Source of the DNA: Campylobacterota bacterium | GTDB taxonomy: Bacteria > Campylobacterota > Campylobacteria > Campylobacterales > Sulfurimonadaceae | Reading direction: 5' to 3' | DNA: 64,000 bases | Assembly: GCA_040752835.1 (NCBI GenBank) | Contig: JBFMGG010000003.1 | Coordinates: 62,001 to 126,000, forward strand | Shown: positions 19,608-28,122 of the stretch, piece by piece | Numbering within the stretch: the stretch's first letter is position 1 | Layout: each line of letters opens with the position of its first letter | Position numbers and translations under genes: made by a program | The notes under the pieces: generated by a model | Seen by the model: only the letters and a program-made list of their open reading frames with translations | The model's database searches: none | What the model was told of the DNA's origin: nothing

Positions 19608-20093
19608 ATGTATCATACGATCCGCTCCCTTCTCAAATCGCACGACCTCGAAACGATTTCGGGGGCTTTCGGCACGGCGCTTGAACGCAGCGACGAAGCG
19701 CCTTTGTGGAAACAAAAGACACTTCCCTACGTCCGTGCGATCCTGAGTGTCCTGCTGCCGTTGCGGGAACAGGGACTTTTGTTCGATCCCGAAGGAAACC
19801 CCCACGCCGAACTGACTCCCGAACTGTTTTTGCGGTGGTGCGATCTCCTCAGCCTCAAGACTCTCGCGTTCACGCTGGCCAAAAGCAACGCCGACAAGCG
19901 CCTCGTCCGTACCCGTCATCGCGCCGACGCAGCAGCTGTCTACGTCCCGGTCGATCTTGAAGAACTCGGTAGGTACCTTGCTTCCTACAGCGTCAACCTT
20001 GAAGACGAATGGCTCGATTTTCCGATCACCAACTACAATCTCCACATCGGGATTACCTCGCTGATCGCCAAAATTCTTGAAGGAAAATACTGA
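19608..20093 (+). CDS. Unknown protein, first of a coupled pair
   Basis: 161 residues, no signal peptide or membrane segment; helical by appearance, with a Leu-rich stretch (LPYVRAILSVLLPLREQGLLF, about 39-59). I do not recognise a domain. The ATG has a purine-rich AAGAG upstream. Its stop overlaps the start of the next gene (TGATG), so the two products are likely made together and may interact. Base composition and codon use match neighbours, arguing against recent transfer. Confidence 0.75.
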   Translation: MYHTIRSLLKSHDLETISGAFGTALERSDEAPLWKQKTLPYVRAILSVLLPLREQGLLFDPEGNPHAELTPELFLRWCDLLSLKTLAFTLAKSNADKRLVRTRHRADAAAVYVPVDLEELGRYLASYSVNLEDEWLDFPITNYNLHIGITSLIAKILEGKY

Positions 20094-20524
20094 TGCGCGA
20101 AATCAAACCGCTCCAAATCAACGGCTATCTCGGACGCGAGGAGATCGCTTCGCACCTGGGCAACGTCGAATACATCGTGATGGCTGCGCCCTCGATGCTC
20201 GACGCACCCCGACTGCCGATCCATTTTACGATTTTTTTGAATACCGCCGATCCGATTCCCGAACCCGTCAAAGCAGCCATCTTCGAAAAATTTTGCCGCG
20301 AACACGCGATCACCGCGACCAGCGATCTGCTGTTCGAGCCCGGTCGCGTCGCGTTCGCCCTCACTTCTCAGGAAACTCCGATGCCCCGGCATCTGCTCGA
20401 TCCCGCCGAAGCCAACATGATCCCCTGGGTCGTCTTGCAGGTGATCGATTTCCTGGGGGACTCCCGCGAATTCAAAGAGGTTAAAGAAGGGTTCAGCGGC
20501 TGGAGTTACAGCTACGCCCGATAG
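20093..20524 (+). CDS. Unknown protein, second of a coupled pair
   Basis: 143 residues, soluble by appearance. It has the run IPWVVLQVIDFLGDSREFKEVKEG near the C-terminus and an N-terminal block GYLGREEIASHLGNVEYIVMA. I do not recognise the family. It starts inside the stop codon of the preceding gene and its 3' end overlaps the convergent pepP by 13 bases. It is probably a lineage-specific housekeeping protein rather than an acquired gene. Confidence 0.75.
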   Translation: MREIKPLQINGYLGREEIASHLGNVEYIVMAAPSMLDAPRLPIHFTIFLNTADPIPEPVKAAIFEKFCREHAITATSDLLFEPGRVAFALTSQETPMPRHLLDPAEANMIPWVVLQVIDFLGDSREFKEVKEGFSGWSYSYAR

Positions 20525-21822
20525 GCGCACATCGTTTCAACCTCTTCGACCGTTTTGGCGATCATCGCCGACAAATTCTCATGTCCGCTTTCGGTGACGA
20601 GGATGTCATCCTCGATCCGTATTCCGATTCCCCGGTAACGTTCGGGTACACTCTCGTCATCGGCGCGAAAATAGAGCCCCGGTTCGACCGTCATCACCAT
20701 CCCTGCCTCAAACGCCAACGATTCGCCCGATTCATCGACATACGGACACGGATCGTGTACGTCCAGCCCCATCCAGTGACCGATCCCGTGGGGGGCGTAT
20801 TTTTTGTGTTCTTTGGCTTCCATCAACGCATCCCGATCACCGTGCAAAACCCCCAGGCCGATCAACGCGTCGCAGAGCAACTCTTCACTGAATTTTTGGA
20901 GCCGATCGCGCTTCACCCCGGGTCTGAGGGCATCCATCACTTTGAGTTGCACATCCAAAACCGCGGTATATACCTCGCGCTGCGCATCGCTGAATTTTCC
21001 GCTGACCGGAAACGTCCGCGTAATATCGCTGGCGTAAAGTTCCCACTCGCACGCGGCGTCGATCAGCACCAGGTCCCCATCCCTCAGTTCGTCGCGGTTG
21101 TCCACGTAATGGAGGGTGTTGGCGTTGTTTCCCCCCGCCACAATAGCACCGTAGGCTTCGCTGCGGGCTCCGCCGTTCAGAAAAACATGCTGCATCGTCG
21201 ATTGCAGCTGATATTCCCGCATCCCCGCACGGCATTTTTTCATTGCATCATGATGCGCTTCGGCCGTAATCGAAATCGCTTTTTTGATCGTCTCGATCTC
21301 TTCGGGATCCTTGATCAGCCGCAGCGTACGGATCAGGAAGGTAACGTCTCGAAACGAGCGGATATGGCGCTTGATGCCGCGCATCTCCCGCAGTTCTGAG
21401 GCCGCCGATTTGGCCTGTGCGAGAAACGGCGAATTTCCGAACAGGTCGATGTAGAGGTTGACATGTTCCCTCAGCAGCTCTTTGACCTCTTTGGAGTAAT
21501 CGGCAACGTCGCCTACCACGTCGACACGGAACCGTTCGCGCGCCCCATCGATGCCGGTTTTCGCCCCGTTCCAAAGAGCGTGTTCGGCATCGTAGGCCTC
21601 GACGTAGAGGATACTTTTCGTCGCTTCGGCGGTTTTGACCAGAACCAGCACGGCATTACTCTCCGTAAATCCCGTAAGGTAATAAAAGTCGCTGTTTTGA
21701 CGGTAGGGGTATTCGGTGTCGTTGGAGCGCAACGCGTGGGGGGCGCTGGCGATAATCGCAACGCCTTCGTCCATCCGTTCAAGAAGCCGAAGTCGGCGGT
21801 TAAAATAGTGGTGTTCGTTCAT
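20512..21822 (-). CDS. pepP: Xaa-Pro aminopeptidase (aminopeptidase P)
   Basis: Removes N-terminal residues preceding proline. 436 residues with an N-terminal creatinase-like domain (RNSDFYYLTGF near residue 40) and a C-terminal pita-bread metallopeptidase. Metal ligands fit LIDAACEW (Asp), DITRTFPVSGKF (Asp), HGIGHWMGLDVHDP (His), TVEPGLYF (Glu) and GIRIEDDILVT (Glu). A CACAAT box lies six bases upstream of the ATG with no ribosome binding site, so it is another leaderless candidate, with a weaker -10. Confidence 0.95.
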   Translation of the reverse strand: MNEHHYFNRRLRLLERMDEGVAIIASAPHALRSNDTEYPYRQNSDFYYLTGFTESNAVLVLVKTAEATKSILYVEAYDAEHALWNGAKTGIDGARERFRVDVVGDVADYSKEVKELLREHVNLYIDLFGNSPFLAQAKSAASELREMRGIKRHIRSFRDVTFLIRTLRLIKDPEEIETIKKAISITAEAHHDAMKKCRAGMREYQLQSTMQHVFLNGGARSEAYGAIVAGGNNANTLHYVDNRDELRDGDLVLIDAACEWELYASDITRTFPVSGKFSDAQREVYTAVLDVQLKVMDALRPGVKRDRLQKFSEELLCDALIGLGVLHGDRDALMEAKEHKKYAPHGIGHWMGLDVHDPCPYVDESGESLAFEAGMVMTVEPGLYFRADDESVPERYRGIGIRIEDDILVTESGHENLSAMIAKTVEEVETMCAYRA

Positions 21823-21879
21823 GGGGATATTGTGCCATAAAATAGGGAGTTTTCCACCTCCGAAGAGGCAGAGAAAGGT

Positions 21880-22374
21880 TTAGAAATTGCGCTCGAGAAG
21901 CTTATCGACCTTGAGGATCGTAATGATCCGGTCGGCCTGTTTGCCGACGCCGTCGATCAGGCTCTCTTCTTCCGAAATCGTTTCAGGCGCGGGACCGACG
22001 TCTTTTTTCGGGAGGCGGATCGCTTCGGTGAGGCGATCGATGACGAACCCGGCGACGTCGTCGCCGTTTTTCATCACGATAAAACGGGTCTCTTCGGTGT
22101 GTTTGATCATCTCAAGCCCGAAGCGCGAACGAAGGTCGATCAGCGGAATGACCGAGCCGCGAAGGTTGAATACCCCCAGAATGTAGGGAGGGGTTTGCGG
22201 AACGCGGGTCCAGCTGATCGGTTTGATGATCTCCTGGATGCTCAAAATGGGTACCGAAAATTCTTCATCCCCCACGATGAAACCGACCAACTGGATCACT
22301 TCATCGATTTTGACGTCGTCTCCGGCGAGGGTTTTGTGCTGTTTATTGATAATCTGTTGGAGTTTTTCGCTCAT
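21880..22374 (-). CDS. cheW: Chemotaxis adaptor protein CheW
   Basis: Links chemoreceptors to the CheA kinase. 164 residues forming one CheW-like beta-barrel domain, with GFIVGDEEFSVPILSIQEI near residue 30, VPQTPPYILGVFNLRGSVIPLIDLR in the middle and FVIDRLTEAIRL towards the end. The gene begins two bases after the cheA stop. It is the last gene of the greA-argC-lpxH-like-cheV-cheA-cheW chain, whose che part is conserved in C. jejuni (Cj0283c-Cj0287c as I recall). Confidence 0.95.
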   Translation of the reverse strand: MSEKLQQIINKQHKTLAGDDVKIDEVIQLVGFIVGDEEFSVPILSIQEIIKPISWTRVPQTPPYILGVFNLRGSVIPLIDLRSRFGLEMIKHTEETRFIVMKNGDDVAGFVIDRLTEAIRLPKKDVGPAPETISEEESLIDGVGKQADRIITILKVDKLLERNF

Positions 22375-22376
22375 GG

Positions 22377-24893
22377 TTATAGCCCCTCGTTAAACTTGAT
22401 ATTGCGTTTGACGACATTCATCAGGTATTCCGGAGAATACGGCTTGGTGATGTATTCGACCATTCCCGATTCGACCCCGCGCATCCGGTCGGCTTTACCC
22501 GAACGCGACGTTACGGCGATCAACGGAAGGTTTTTGTATTTGTTGTATTTTTTGATCTCGCTGGCGAGGGTATATCCGTCCATCCGCGGCATTTCGATGT
22601 CGATGAGCATTCCGTCGAAGGTATGATCGCCCTGTTTGAGGACATTCAGCGCTTCGACCCCGTCGACCGCTTCGACGAGGGTGATCCCCATCGGCTCAAG
22701 TGCCTTTCGCATGATGGTACGGTCAGTTTTGGAGTCGTCGACGATCATCACGCAGTAGTCGCTGGCGGAGGTTTTGGCCCCGGCGCGCCCTTTGCTCTCG
22801 GCGCTCTCCTGCCCGACGGTCGATTTGACCGACTTGGCCATCTGCATCAGCGCGGCGACGTCGACGATCAGCGTTACGCCCCCGTCTCCGCGGATCGTCG
22901 CACCGGCGATCCCCTCAATCCCTTTGAGGTATTCGCCCAGCGATTTGATAACGATCTCTTCCTGTCCGACGAGCGAATCGACGATCAGGCCGATTTTGCT
23001 CTCCGCCAGTCCGAGAACGACGACGTAGGCGTGTTCGCTGTTGTCGAATACCCGCTCGACTTCGAAGATGTCGCCGATGTGCACCAGCGAGAGGACTTCG
23101 TCACGCAGACGCATGACCGAACGGCTTTCGACGGTATAGATTTCGTCTTTGCTGATCCGTACCGTTTCGAGGACGGATGCGAGCGGAATCGCGTAATACT
23201 CTTCCTGGACCCCGACCAGCAGTGCCTGGATGATCGCAAGGGTGAGCGGGATTTTGAGTTTCATCGACGTCCCCTGCCCCACTTCGGAGTCGATATCGAT
23301 CATACCGTTGAGTTTTTCGATGTTCGTTTTGACAACGTCCATGCCCACGCCGCGGCCCGATACGCTCGTCACCTGTGCCGCCGTCGAGAAGCCCGGGCGG
23401 AAAATGAGGCCGTACGCCTCCTTGTCGCTCATCGTATCGGCCTCTTTTTCGGTAATGATCCCTTTTTCGACCGATTTTTGTTTCAGCATTTCAGGATCGA
23501 GCCCTTTACCGTCATCGATGATCTGGATGACGATGTGGTTCCCTTCGTGATACGCTTTGAGCTGGATCGTACCCGTTTCGTTTTTCCCTCTTTCGAGACG
23601 GAGTTCGGGGGTTTCGATACCGTGGTCGCACGAGTTACGGATGATATGTACGAGCGGATCGCCGATCTCTTCGACGATCGATTTGTCCAGTTCGGTCTCT
23701 TCACCCGTGATTTCGAGCTCGATTTTCTTGTTGAGCTCACGCGAAAGGTCGCGGATCATCCGCGGAAATTTGTTGAACACTTTTCCGATCGGAAGCATCC
23801 GCGTTTTCATGACCGCGATCTGCAGGTCGGTCGTTACGAGCGAAACGATGGAAACGACCTGGTTGAGCTCTTCGAGGAACGCTTCCCCCTCATAACGCTC
23901 TTCGACGTCGTCATTGATTTTGATCAGACGGTTTTTGCCCAGAACGAGCTCTCCGATCAGGTTCATCAGGTGATCCAGCCGTTTGACGTCGACGCGGATC
24001 GTCTGCTCGACCGCGCCCGCTCCGCGGTTTTCCCCTTCGTCTTTGTTTTCGTTGCGACGCGGTGCCGGAGCCTGCGGAGCCGCTTTCGGAGCGGCGGGGG
24101 CCGCTGCGGCGGCGGGCTGTGCCGAAGGTGCTGGAGCGGCGGCCGGAGGAGGTGTCGGCGCTTCAGGCTCGTTTTCGGGTTCGGATGAAGTCCCCTTCTG
24201 TGCCCGTTTCGCGGCGTCTTCCGCCTGGCGTTTCGCCAGCAGCCGCTCGATTTCGGCCTCGACTTCGGCATCGCTCATGCCGCTGTAGTCGGGTTCTTCT
24301 TCCTCTTCGCCGCTTTCGGATTGCTTTGCGGCCCGTTTCGCGGCGTCTTCCGCCTGACGTTTTGCCAGCAGCCGTTCGATCTCCGCTTCGACCTCCGCGT
24401 CACTCATACCGGCGTAATCGGGTTCTTCTTCAGCCGTAGCCGTAACCGCAGGTTCGGGCTCAGGTTCGTTCTGAACCGCGGCTGGGGCTTCGGAAGCGGC
24501 AATCGGGTTACCGCTGGCGGCCGCGTCGAGGCGGACGACGCACGCACTGACGTCAAGCCCGCCGTCAACGCCCGTATCGCGGATCTGAACGAGCAGGGCC
24601 TTCATCAAATCGATCGATTCGAGAATAACGTCCATAACGTCGGGATCGATGACGAGGTCCCCGTGACGCGCCAGGTTGAGGATGTTCTCCATGTGGTGGG
24701 TCAAGTGGGTCAACACATCGAAATTCAGGAACGAACTGGCCCCTTTGATCGTGTGGGCAACCCGGAAAATCCGGTTGAGCAGATCGAGGTCGTCGGGCCG
24801 TGACTCCAGCTCTACGAGGTCCTGGTCAAGCTGTTCGATCAGTTCGAACGATTCGACCAAAAAGTCCTGCAATATCTCTTGAAATTCATCCAT
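22377..24893 (-). CDS. cheA: Chemotaxis histidine kinase CheA with C-terminal receiver (CheAY)
   Basis: Central chemotaxis kinase. The ATG at 24893 (MDEFQEIL) is preferred to an in-frame GTG three codons earlier. 838 residues: Hpt/P1 domain with phospho-accepting His47 in VAHTIKGAS; a long Ala/Pro/Glu-rich linker (about 130-295) holding a tandem repeat and no recognisable P2 domain; dimerisation domain (about 297-365); HATPase with an NSCDHGIETPE N box and GRGVGMDVVK; CheW-like domain; and a REC domain with Asp in LIDIEMPRMDG. The REC fusion is typical of Campylobacterota, where it may act as a phosphate sink. No separate cheY lies here. Confidence 0.96.
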   Translation of the reverse strand: MDEFQEILQDFLVESFELIEQLDQDLVELESRPDDLDLLNRIFRVAHTIKGASSFLNFDVLTHLTHHMENILNLARHGDLVIDPDVMDVILESIDLMKALLVQIRDTGVDGGLDVSACVVRLDAAASGNPIAASEAPAAVQNEPEPEPAVTATAEEEPDYAGMSDAEVEAEIERLLAKRQAEDAAKRAAKQSESGEEEEEPDYSGMSDAEVEAEIERLLAKRQAEDAAKRAQKGTSSEPENEPEAPTPPPAAAPAPSAQPAAAAAPAAPKAAPQAPAPRRNENKDEGENRGAGAVEQTIRVDVKRLDHLMNLIGELVLGKNRLIKINDDVEERYEGEAFLEELNQVVSIVSLVTTDLQIAVMKTRMLPIGKVFNKFPRMIRDLSRELNKKIELEITGEETELDKSIVEEIGDPLVHIIRNSCDHGIETPELRLERGKNETGTIQLKAYHEGNHIVIQIIDDGKGLDPEMLKQKSVEKGIITEKEADTMSDKEAYGLIFRPGFSTAAQVTSVSGRGVGMDVVKTNIEKLNGMIDIDSEVGQGTSMKLKIPLTLAIIQALLVGVQEEYYAIPLASVLETVRISKDEIYTVESRSVMRLRDEVLSLVHIGDIFEVERVFDNSEHAYVVVLGLAESKIGLIVDSLVGQEEIVIKSLGEYLKGIEGIAGATIRGDGGVTLIVDVAALMQMAKSVKSTVGQESAESKGRAGAKTSASDYCVMIVDDSKTDRTIMRKALEPMGITLVEAVDGVEALNVLKQGDHTFDGMLIDIEMPRMDGYTLASEIKKYNKYKNLPLIAVTSRSGKADRMRGVESGMVEYITKPYSPEYLMNVVKRNIKFNEGL
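24201..24428 (-). repeat. Tandem duplication in the CheA linker
   Basis: Two nearly identical copies encode residues 156-188 and 198-231 of CheA, offset by 43 residues (129 bases). Each reads PDY(A/S)GMSDAEVEAEIE and then RLLAKRQAEDAAKR, followed by a Lys/Ser/Glu-rich spacer. The copies differ by A/S after PDY and at several synonymous third positions, so the duplication is not brand new. Each copy should form a charged amphipathic helix. Confidence 0.9.
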
Positions 24894-24904
24894 ACCATAC
24901 ACCC

Positions 24905-25849
24905 CTATTCAATATGTGCACGCACGACGCGGGCTACTTCATCGTAAAATAAATTGGAATCGAATTTGACCAGATAGGCTTCCCCTCCGGCCTCTTTTCC
25001 GCGAATCTCGCTGAAATGGTCGCTGATCGAGGAGTTGAACACGATCGGGATCATTTTGAACCGGTTGTCCGATTTCACCTTGGCGGCGAAATGGAAGCCG
25101 TCCATCAGCGGCATCTCGATGTCCGAAGCGATCAGGCGGAGTTTCGACGAAAGCGACTCTCCGTGTTTTTCGTACATATCTTCGAGGATTCTCAGCCCCT
25201 GCTCGCCGTCGGTCGCTTCGATGACGTCGAATCCCATCTGTTCCAGCGCGTCCTTGATGATGCGCCGTGCCGTGCCGCTGTCGTCGAGGAGCAGGACGTA
25301 TCCCGAAAAGTTGTATTTTCCCTCTTCGAGCGTCCCGCTGGAAGGCTGATAGAGCCCCAGTTCCTGCACGACCCCTTCGAGATCGAGGATCAGCAGTACC
25401 GCATCGTCCTCGATCCGGGTAACGCCCGTCACTTTCGATCCGTCCAGACCGCCCTGGTTCGAGACGAACGAAGCGGGTTCGATGTCTTTCCAGTTGATGC
25501 GGCGGATCCGTTTGGCTTCGTGGACGACGAATCCGATCAGGATGTTGTTGAATTCGGCGATGATCACGCGGGCGTTTTTGTCCATCTCTTCAGACGATTC
25601 GACCCCCATCCATTTGGCGAGGTTGACGACGGGGATCACGACGCCGCGCAAATCAAAAATCCCTTCAACGAAAGGCGGAACGCCGGGAAGCTCGGTCAGT
25701 TTGGGAAAACGGATAATCTCGCGCACTTTGGCGACGTTCACCCCGTAAATCCCTTCGTAGATTTCATCGCCTTCACGCTTGAATATACGGAAGTCGACCA
25801 GTTCCATCTCGTTCGAGCCGACTTTTAAGATATCTCCATGTCCCATCAT
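24905..25849 (-). CDS. cheV: Chemotaxis protein CheV (CheW-REC)
   Basis: Coupling protein with a receiver domain that tunes the receptor-kinase array. 314 residues: an N-terminal CheW-like domain (about 20-165; FPKLTELPGVPPFVEGIFDLRG) and a C-terminal REC domain starting YVLLLDDSGTARRII (about 180) with the phosphorylation site in LIASDIEMPLMDG. Start ATG at 25849 overlaps the stop of the upstream phosphoesterase (ATGA), and cheA starts 11 bases after its stop. Confidence 0.95.
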   Translation of the reverse strand: MMGHGDILKVGSNEMELVDFRIFKREGDEIYEGIYGVNVAKVREIIRFPKLTELPGVPPFVEGIFDLRGVVIPVVNLAKWMGVESSEEMDKNARVIIAEFNNILIGFVVHEAKRIRRINWKDIEPASFVSNQGGLDGSKVTGVTRIEDDAVLLILDLEGVVQELGLYQPSSGTLEEGKYNFSGYVLLLDDSGTARRIIKDALEQMGFDVIEATDGEQGLRILEDMYEKHGESLSSKLRLIASDIEMPLMDGFHFAAKVKSDNRFKMIPIVFNSSISDHFSEIRGKEAGGEAYLVKFDSNLFYDEVARVVRAHIE

Positions 25850-26589
25850 AGGGGCTCCTTGCGAAAAACTGCTTCGTGCAATAGCGGCTGATTTTGCGAG
25901 GATTGTACACTAAAGTATCTTTCGTTACAAGCAAATGCCGCAAGGTTGACGTACTCTCTCCCCTCGAGGGAAAACGCCCGGTTTTGATGGAAATGTCCCT
26001 CGATCACGACGTCGATCCCGGTCCATTCTTCTCCCCCAAGACGTCGGCGGATCAGCGGTTCGAATCCTTCGATCTCCCTACAGTGGTTTTTGCGCCGCAT
26101 CGCTTTTTCCAGCGCGCGGACGATGAAACCTTTCCCGATGCGGTCGATCCGTGCGAGCGTTTTGAGAATCCGGGTGGAGCGGATCAGCGCGGTGTAGAGT
26201 TCGTACCCGATCCCCATCCGCGTATCGCCGTGCGAAAGTGCGACGGTTTTTTCGCCGTACCGTGCGATCCAGGGCTGCTGAGCGCGGGAAAACACCCGTA
26301 CTTTCGGGAAGACTTCCGCCAAAGCGAAATCGTGGTTTCCTTCCAGGTAGACGACGTCGATTTTTTCGGAAATTCGGTTAATGAGGCTCACCGCATCGGC
26401 GTTGAGACGGCAGGTTGCTTCGACGGGGCCGAAGAGGAGGTCGAAAACATCGCCCATCAAAATCAGCTGGGGGGTCTGCAGCTTCCCCGCATCCAGGGCG
26501 CGCAGAAAATCGAGAAACGGGGTGCGCCACGGGGCGCAGTGGGCGTCTGCGACGAGGAACGCACCGGAGTGGAGGGTATCAGGGGACAT
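25846..26589 (-). CDS. Metallophosphoesterase, probable UDP-2,3-diacylglucosamine diphosphatase (LpxH-like)
   Basis: Calcineurin-fold enzyme; LpxH makes lipid X in lipid A synthesis. The ATG at 26589 (MSPDTLHSGAFLVADAH), 11 bases inside argC, gives 247 residues. Metal-binding motifs are complete: DAH (DxH), GDVFDLL, GNHDFAL, SHGDTRM and GHFHQNR. The conserved hypothetical next to cheV in C. jejuni (Cj0286c, as I recall) is probably the orthologue. LpxH itself is my best guess; a general phosphoesterase cannot be excluded. Confidence 0.72.
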   Translation of the reverse strand: MSPDTLHSGAFLVADAHCAPWRTPFLDFLRALDAGKLQTPQLILMGDVFDLLFGPVEATCRLNADAVSLINRISEKIDVVYLEGNHDFALAEVFPKVRVFSRAQQPWIARYGEKTVALSHGDTRMGIGYELYTALIRSTRILKTLARIDRIGKGFIVRALEKAMRRKNHCREIEGFEPLIRRRLGGEEWTGIDVVIEGHFHQNRAFSLEGREYVNLAAFACNERYFSVQSSQNQPLLHEAVFRKEPL

Positions 26590-27592
26590 ACGCGATTCTG
26601 GGAATGCCCAGCGTTTCATCCAGCCCCATCATGATGTTGGCGTTGACCACGGCCTGGGAACTGGCGCCGCGCATCAGGTTGTCGATGGCGCACATCGCCA
26701 CCAGAGCGTTGCCGTGGCGTGCGGCGTAGACGTCGGCAAAATTGGTTCCGGCCGTCATCTTCGTATGCGGGGGGGCGTTGCGTACCCGCACGAACGCTCT
26801 GGCCGCGTAATATTCGTTCATTACGGCATGCGGGTCGCACTCTTCTTTGAGCGTCGCGTAGACGCAGGCGAGCATCCCGCGGGTCATCGGTACCAGCGAA
26901 GGGACGAACGTCACTTTGACCTCATCGCCGCACAAAGCCGAAGCATGCTGCTCGATTTCGGTCGAATGGCGGTGTTTGATGATGTTGTAGCAGTTGATGT
27001 TGTCGTTGACGCTGACGTAATGGACCGTGGCAGTGGGCGATTTCCCCGCACCCGAGACTCCGGTTTTGGAATCGACGAACACGGGAGCGGTAAGGTCGAT
27101 GTAACGCAAAAACGGGGCAAGGGCCAGAAGGGTCGCCGTCACGTGACATCCGGGATTGGCCACGAGGCGCGATCCTTCCGCCGCCCTGCCGTGCAGTTCG
27201 GGGATCGAGTAGACGGCATGCGCAAGATTGTCGCGGTCTTCGTGTTCACAGTAAAACTCTTCGTAATTTTCGGCGCTGAGCCGGTAATCGGCGGAGAGAT
27301 CGACCACCTTGACCCCTCTTTCCAGCAGCCCTTTGGCGGTCTGCATCGCCGTTTTGTGCGGCAGGGCGAGAAATACCAGCTCGCATGCCGTCGCGGCGCG
27401 GTCAAGGTCGACCTTTTCGACGGCAAGGTCGCATACGCCCGCAAGCGCCGGATGAAGTTCGCCCAGAGTCGTCGCGCCTTCGGTATTGGCGCAGTAGGCC
27501 AGATGGAATACCGGGTGGTCGATCACCATTTTGACGAGTTCGAGCCCCGTGTATCCGCTGACGCCGATGATCCCGACGTTAATGGCACTCAA
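26579..27592 (-). CDS. argC: N-acetyl-gamma-glutamyl-phosphate reductase
   Basis: Third step of arginine synthesis, NADPH-dependent. 337 residues, with Rossmann motif GVSGYTGLELV near the start and catalytic Cys in ANPGCHVTATLLAL. The start is a TTG at 27592 (TTG AGT GCC ATT AAC); no ATG or GTG lies near the expected N-terminus, so TTG is needed to keep the nucleotide-binding strand. It overlaps the greA 3' end by 14 bases. Confidence 0.95.
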   Translation of the reverse strand: MSAINVGIIGVSGYTGLELVKMVIDHPVFHLAYCANTEGATTLGELHPALAGVCDLAVEKVDLDRAATACELVFLALPHKTAMQTAKGLLERGVKVVDLSADYRLSAENYEEFYCEHEDRDNLAHAVYSIPELHGRAAEGSRLVANPGCHVTATLLALAPFLRYIDLTAPVFVDSKTGVSGAGKSPTATVHYVSVNDNINCYNIIKHRHSTEIEQHASALCGDEVKVTFVPSLVPMTRGMLACVYATLKEECDPHAVMNEYYAARAFVRVRNAPPHTKMTAGTNFADVYAARHGNALVAMCAIDNLMRGASSQAVVNANIMMGLDETLGIPRIAYVP

Positions 27593-28076
27593 ACACGATC
27601 TCCTGATATTTTACTTCGACCACTTCGAACGTTTTTTCGCCGCCGGGGAGACGGGCACTGAATTCATCCCCCTCTTCACGTCCCAGCAGCGCTTTGGCCA
27701 GCGGGGAATTAAACGAAATGAGTCCCATGTCGGGGTTGCTTTCACACCCCCCGACGATAGTGTAGGTCACCTCTTCGTCGCTGGAAAGATCGCACAGTAC
27801 GACGGTCGAACCGAAACTGACGCGGGCGTGTTCGAGCTCGCCGGGGTCGACGATCTGCGCCCGGGAAATGACGTCTCCGAGTTCGGCGATACGGTTGCCG
27901 ATGAAAGCCTGTTTCTCGCGCGCGGCGTGGTATTCGGAATTTTCTTTGAGGTCGCCGTATTCTTTGGCCCGTTCGATTTCGGCGTTTACGGCCGGAAGAT
28001 CGATCGTTTTGAGGGTATTCAGCTCATCGGACAGGCGCTGAAACCCGTATTTGGTCATGGGTTCTTTTTGCTCCAC
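27579..28076 (-). CDS. greA: Transcription elongation factor GreA
   Basis: Rescues backtracked RNA polymerase by stimulating transcript cleavage. 165 residues: N-terminal coiled coil with acidic tip (EYGDLKENSEYHAAREKQ, about 37-54) and C-terminal FKBP-like domain (GEEDGDEF-type end, REEGDEFSARLPGG). The start is taken as GTG at 28076, preceded by GGAG at six bases, rather than the ATG six codons later. TATAAT lies about 20 bases further upstream. It heads the chain leading to cheW. Confidence 0.95.
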   Translation of the reverse strand: MEQKEPMTKYGFQRLSDELNTLKTIDLPAVNAEIERAKEYGDLKENSEYHAAREKQAFIGNRIAELGDVISRAQIVDPGELEHARVSFGSTVVLCDLSSDEEVTYTIVGGCESNPDMGLISFNSPLAKALLGREEGDEFSARLPGGEKTFEVVEVKYQEIVFECH

Positions 28077-28122
28077 GGTATTCTCCGGTAAAAATTAATC
28101 CCCTATTATACCAGCAGCCGGG

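Noticed and set aside
22623-24188. 521-codon open frame antisense to cheA
   Set aside because: Asp/Phe/Arg-rich reverse image of CheA codons; cheA domains are all identifiable.
24201-24428. CRISPR-like or intergenic repeat
   Set aside because: Only two copies, in frame within cheA, and encoding a duplicated protein segment.
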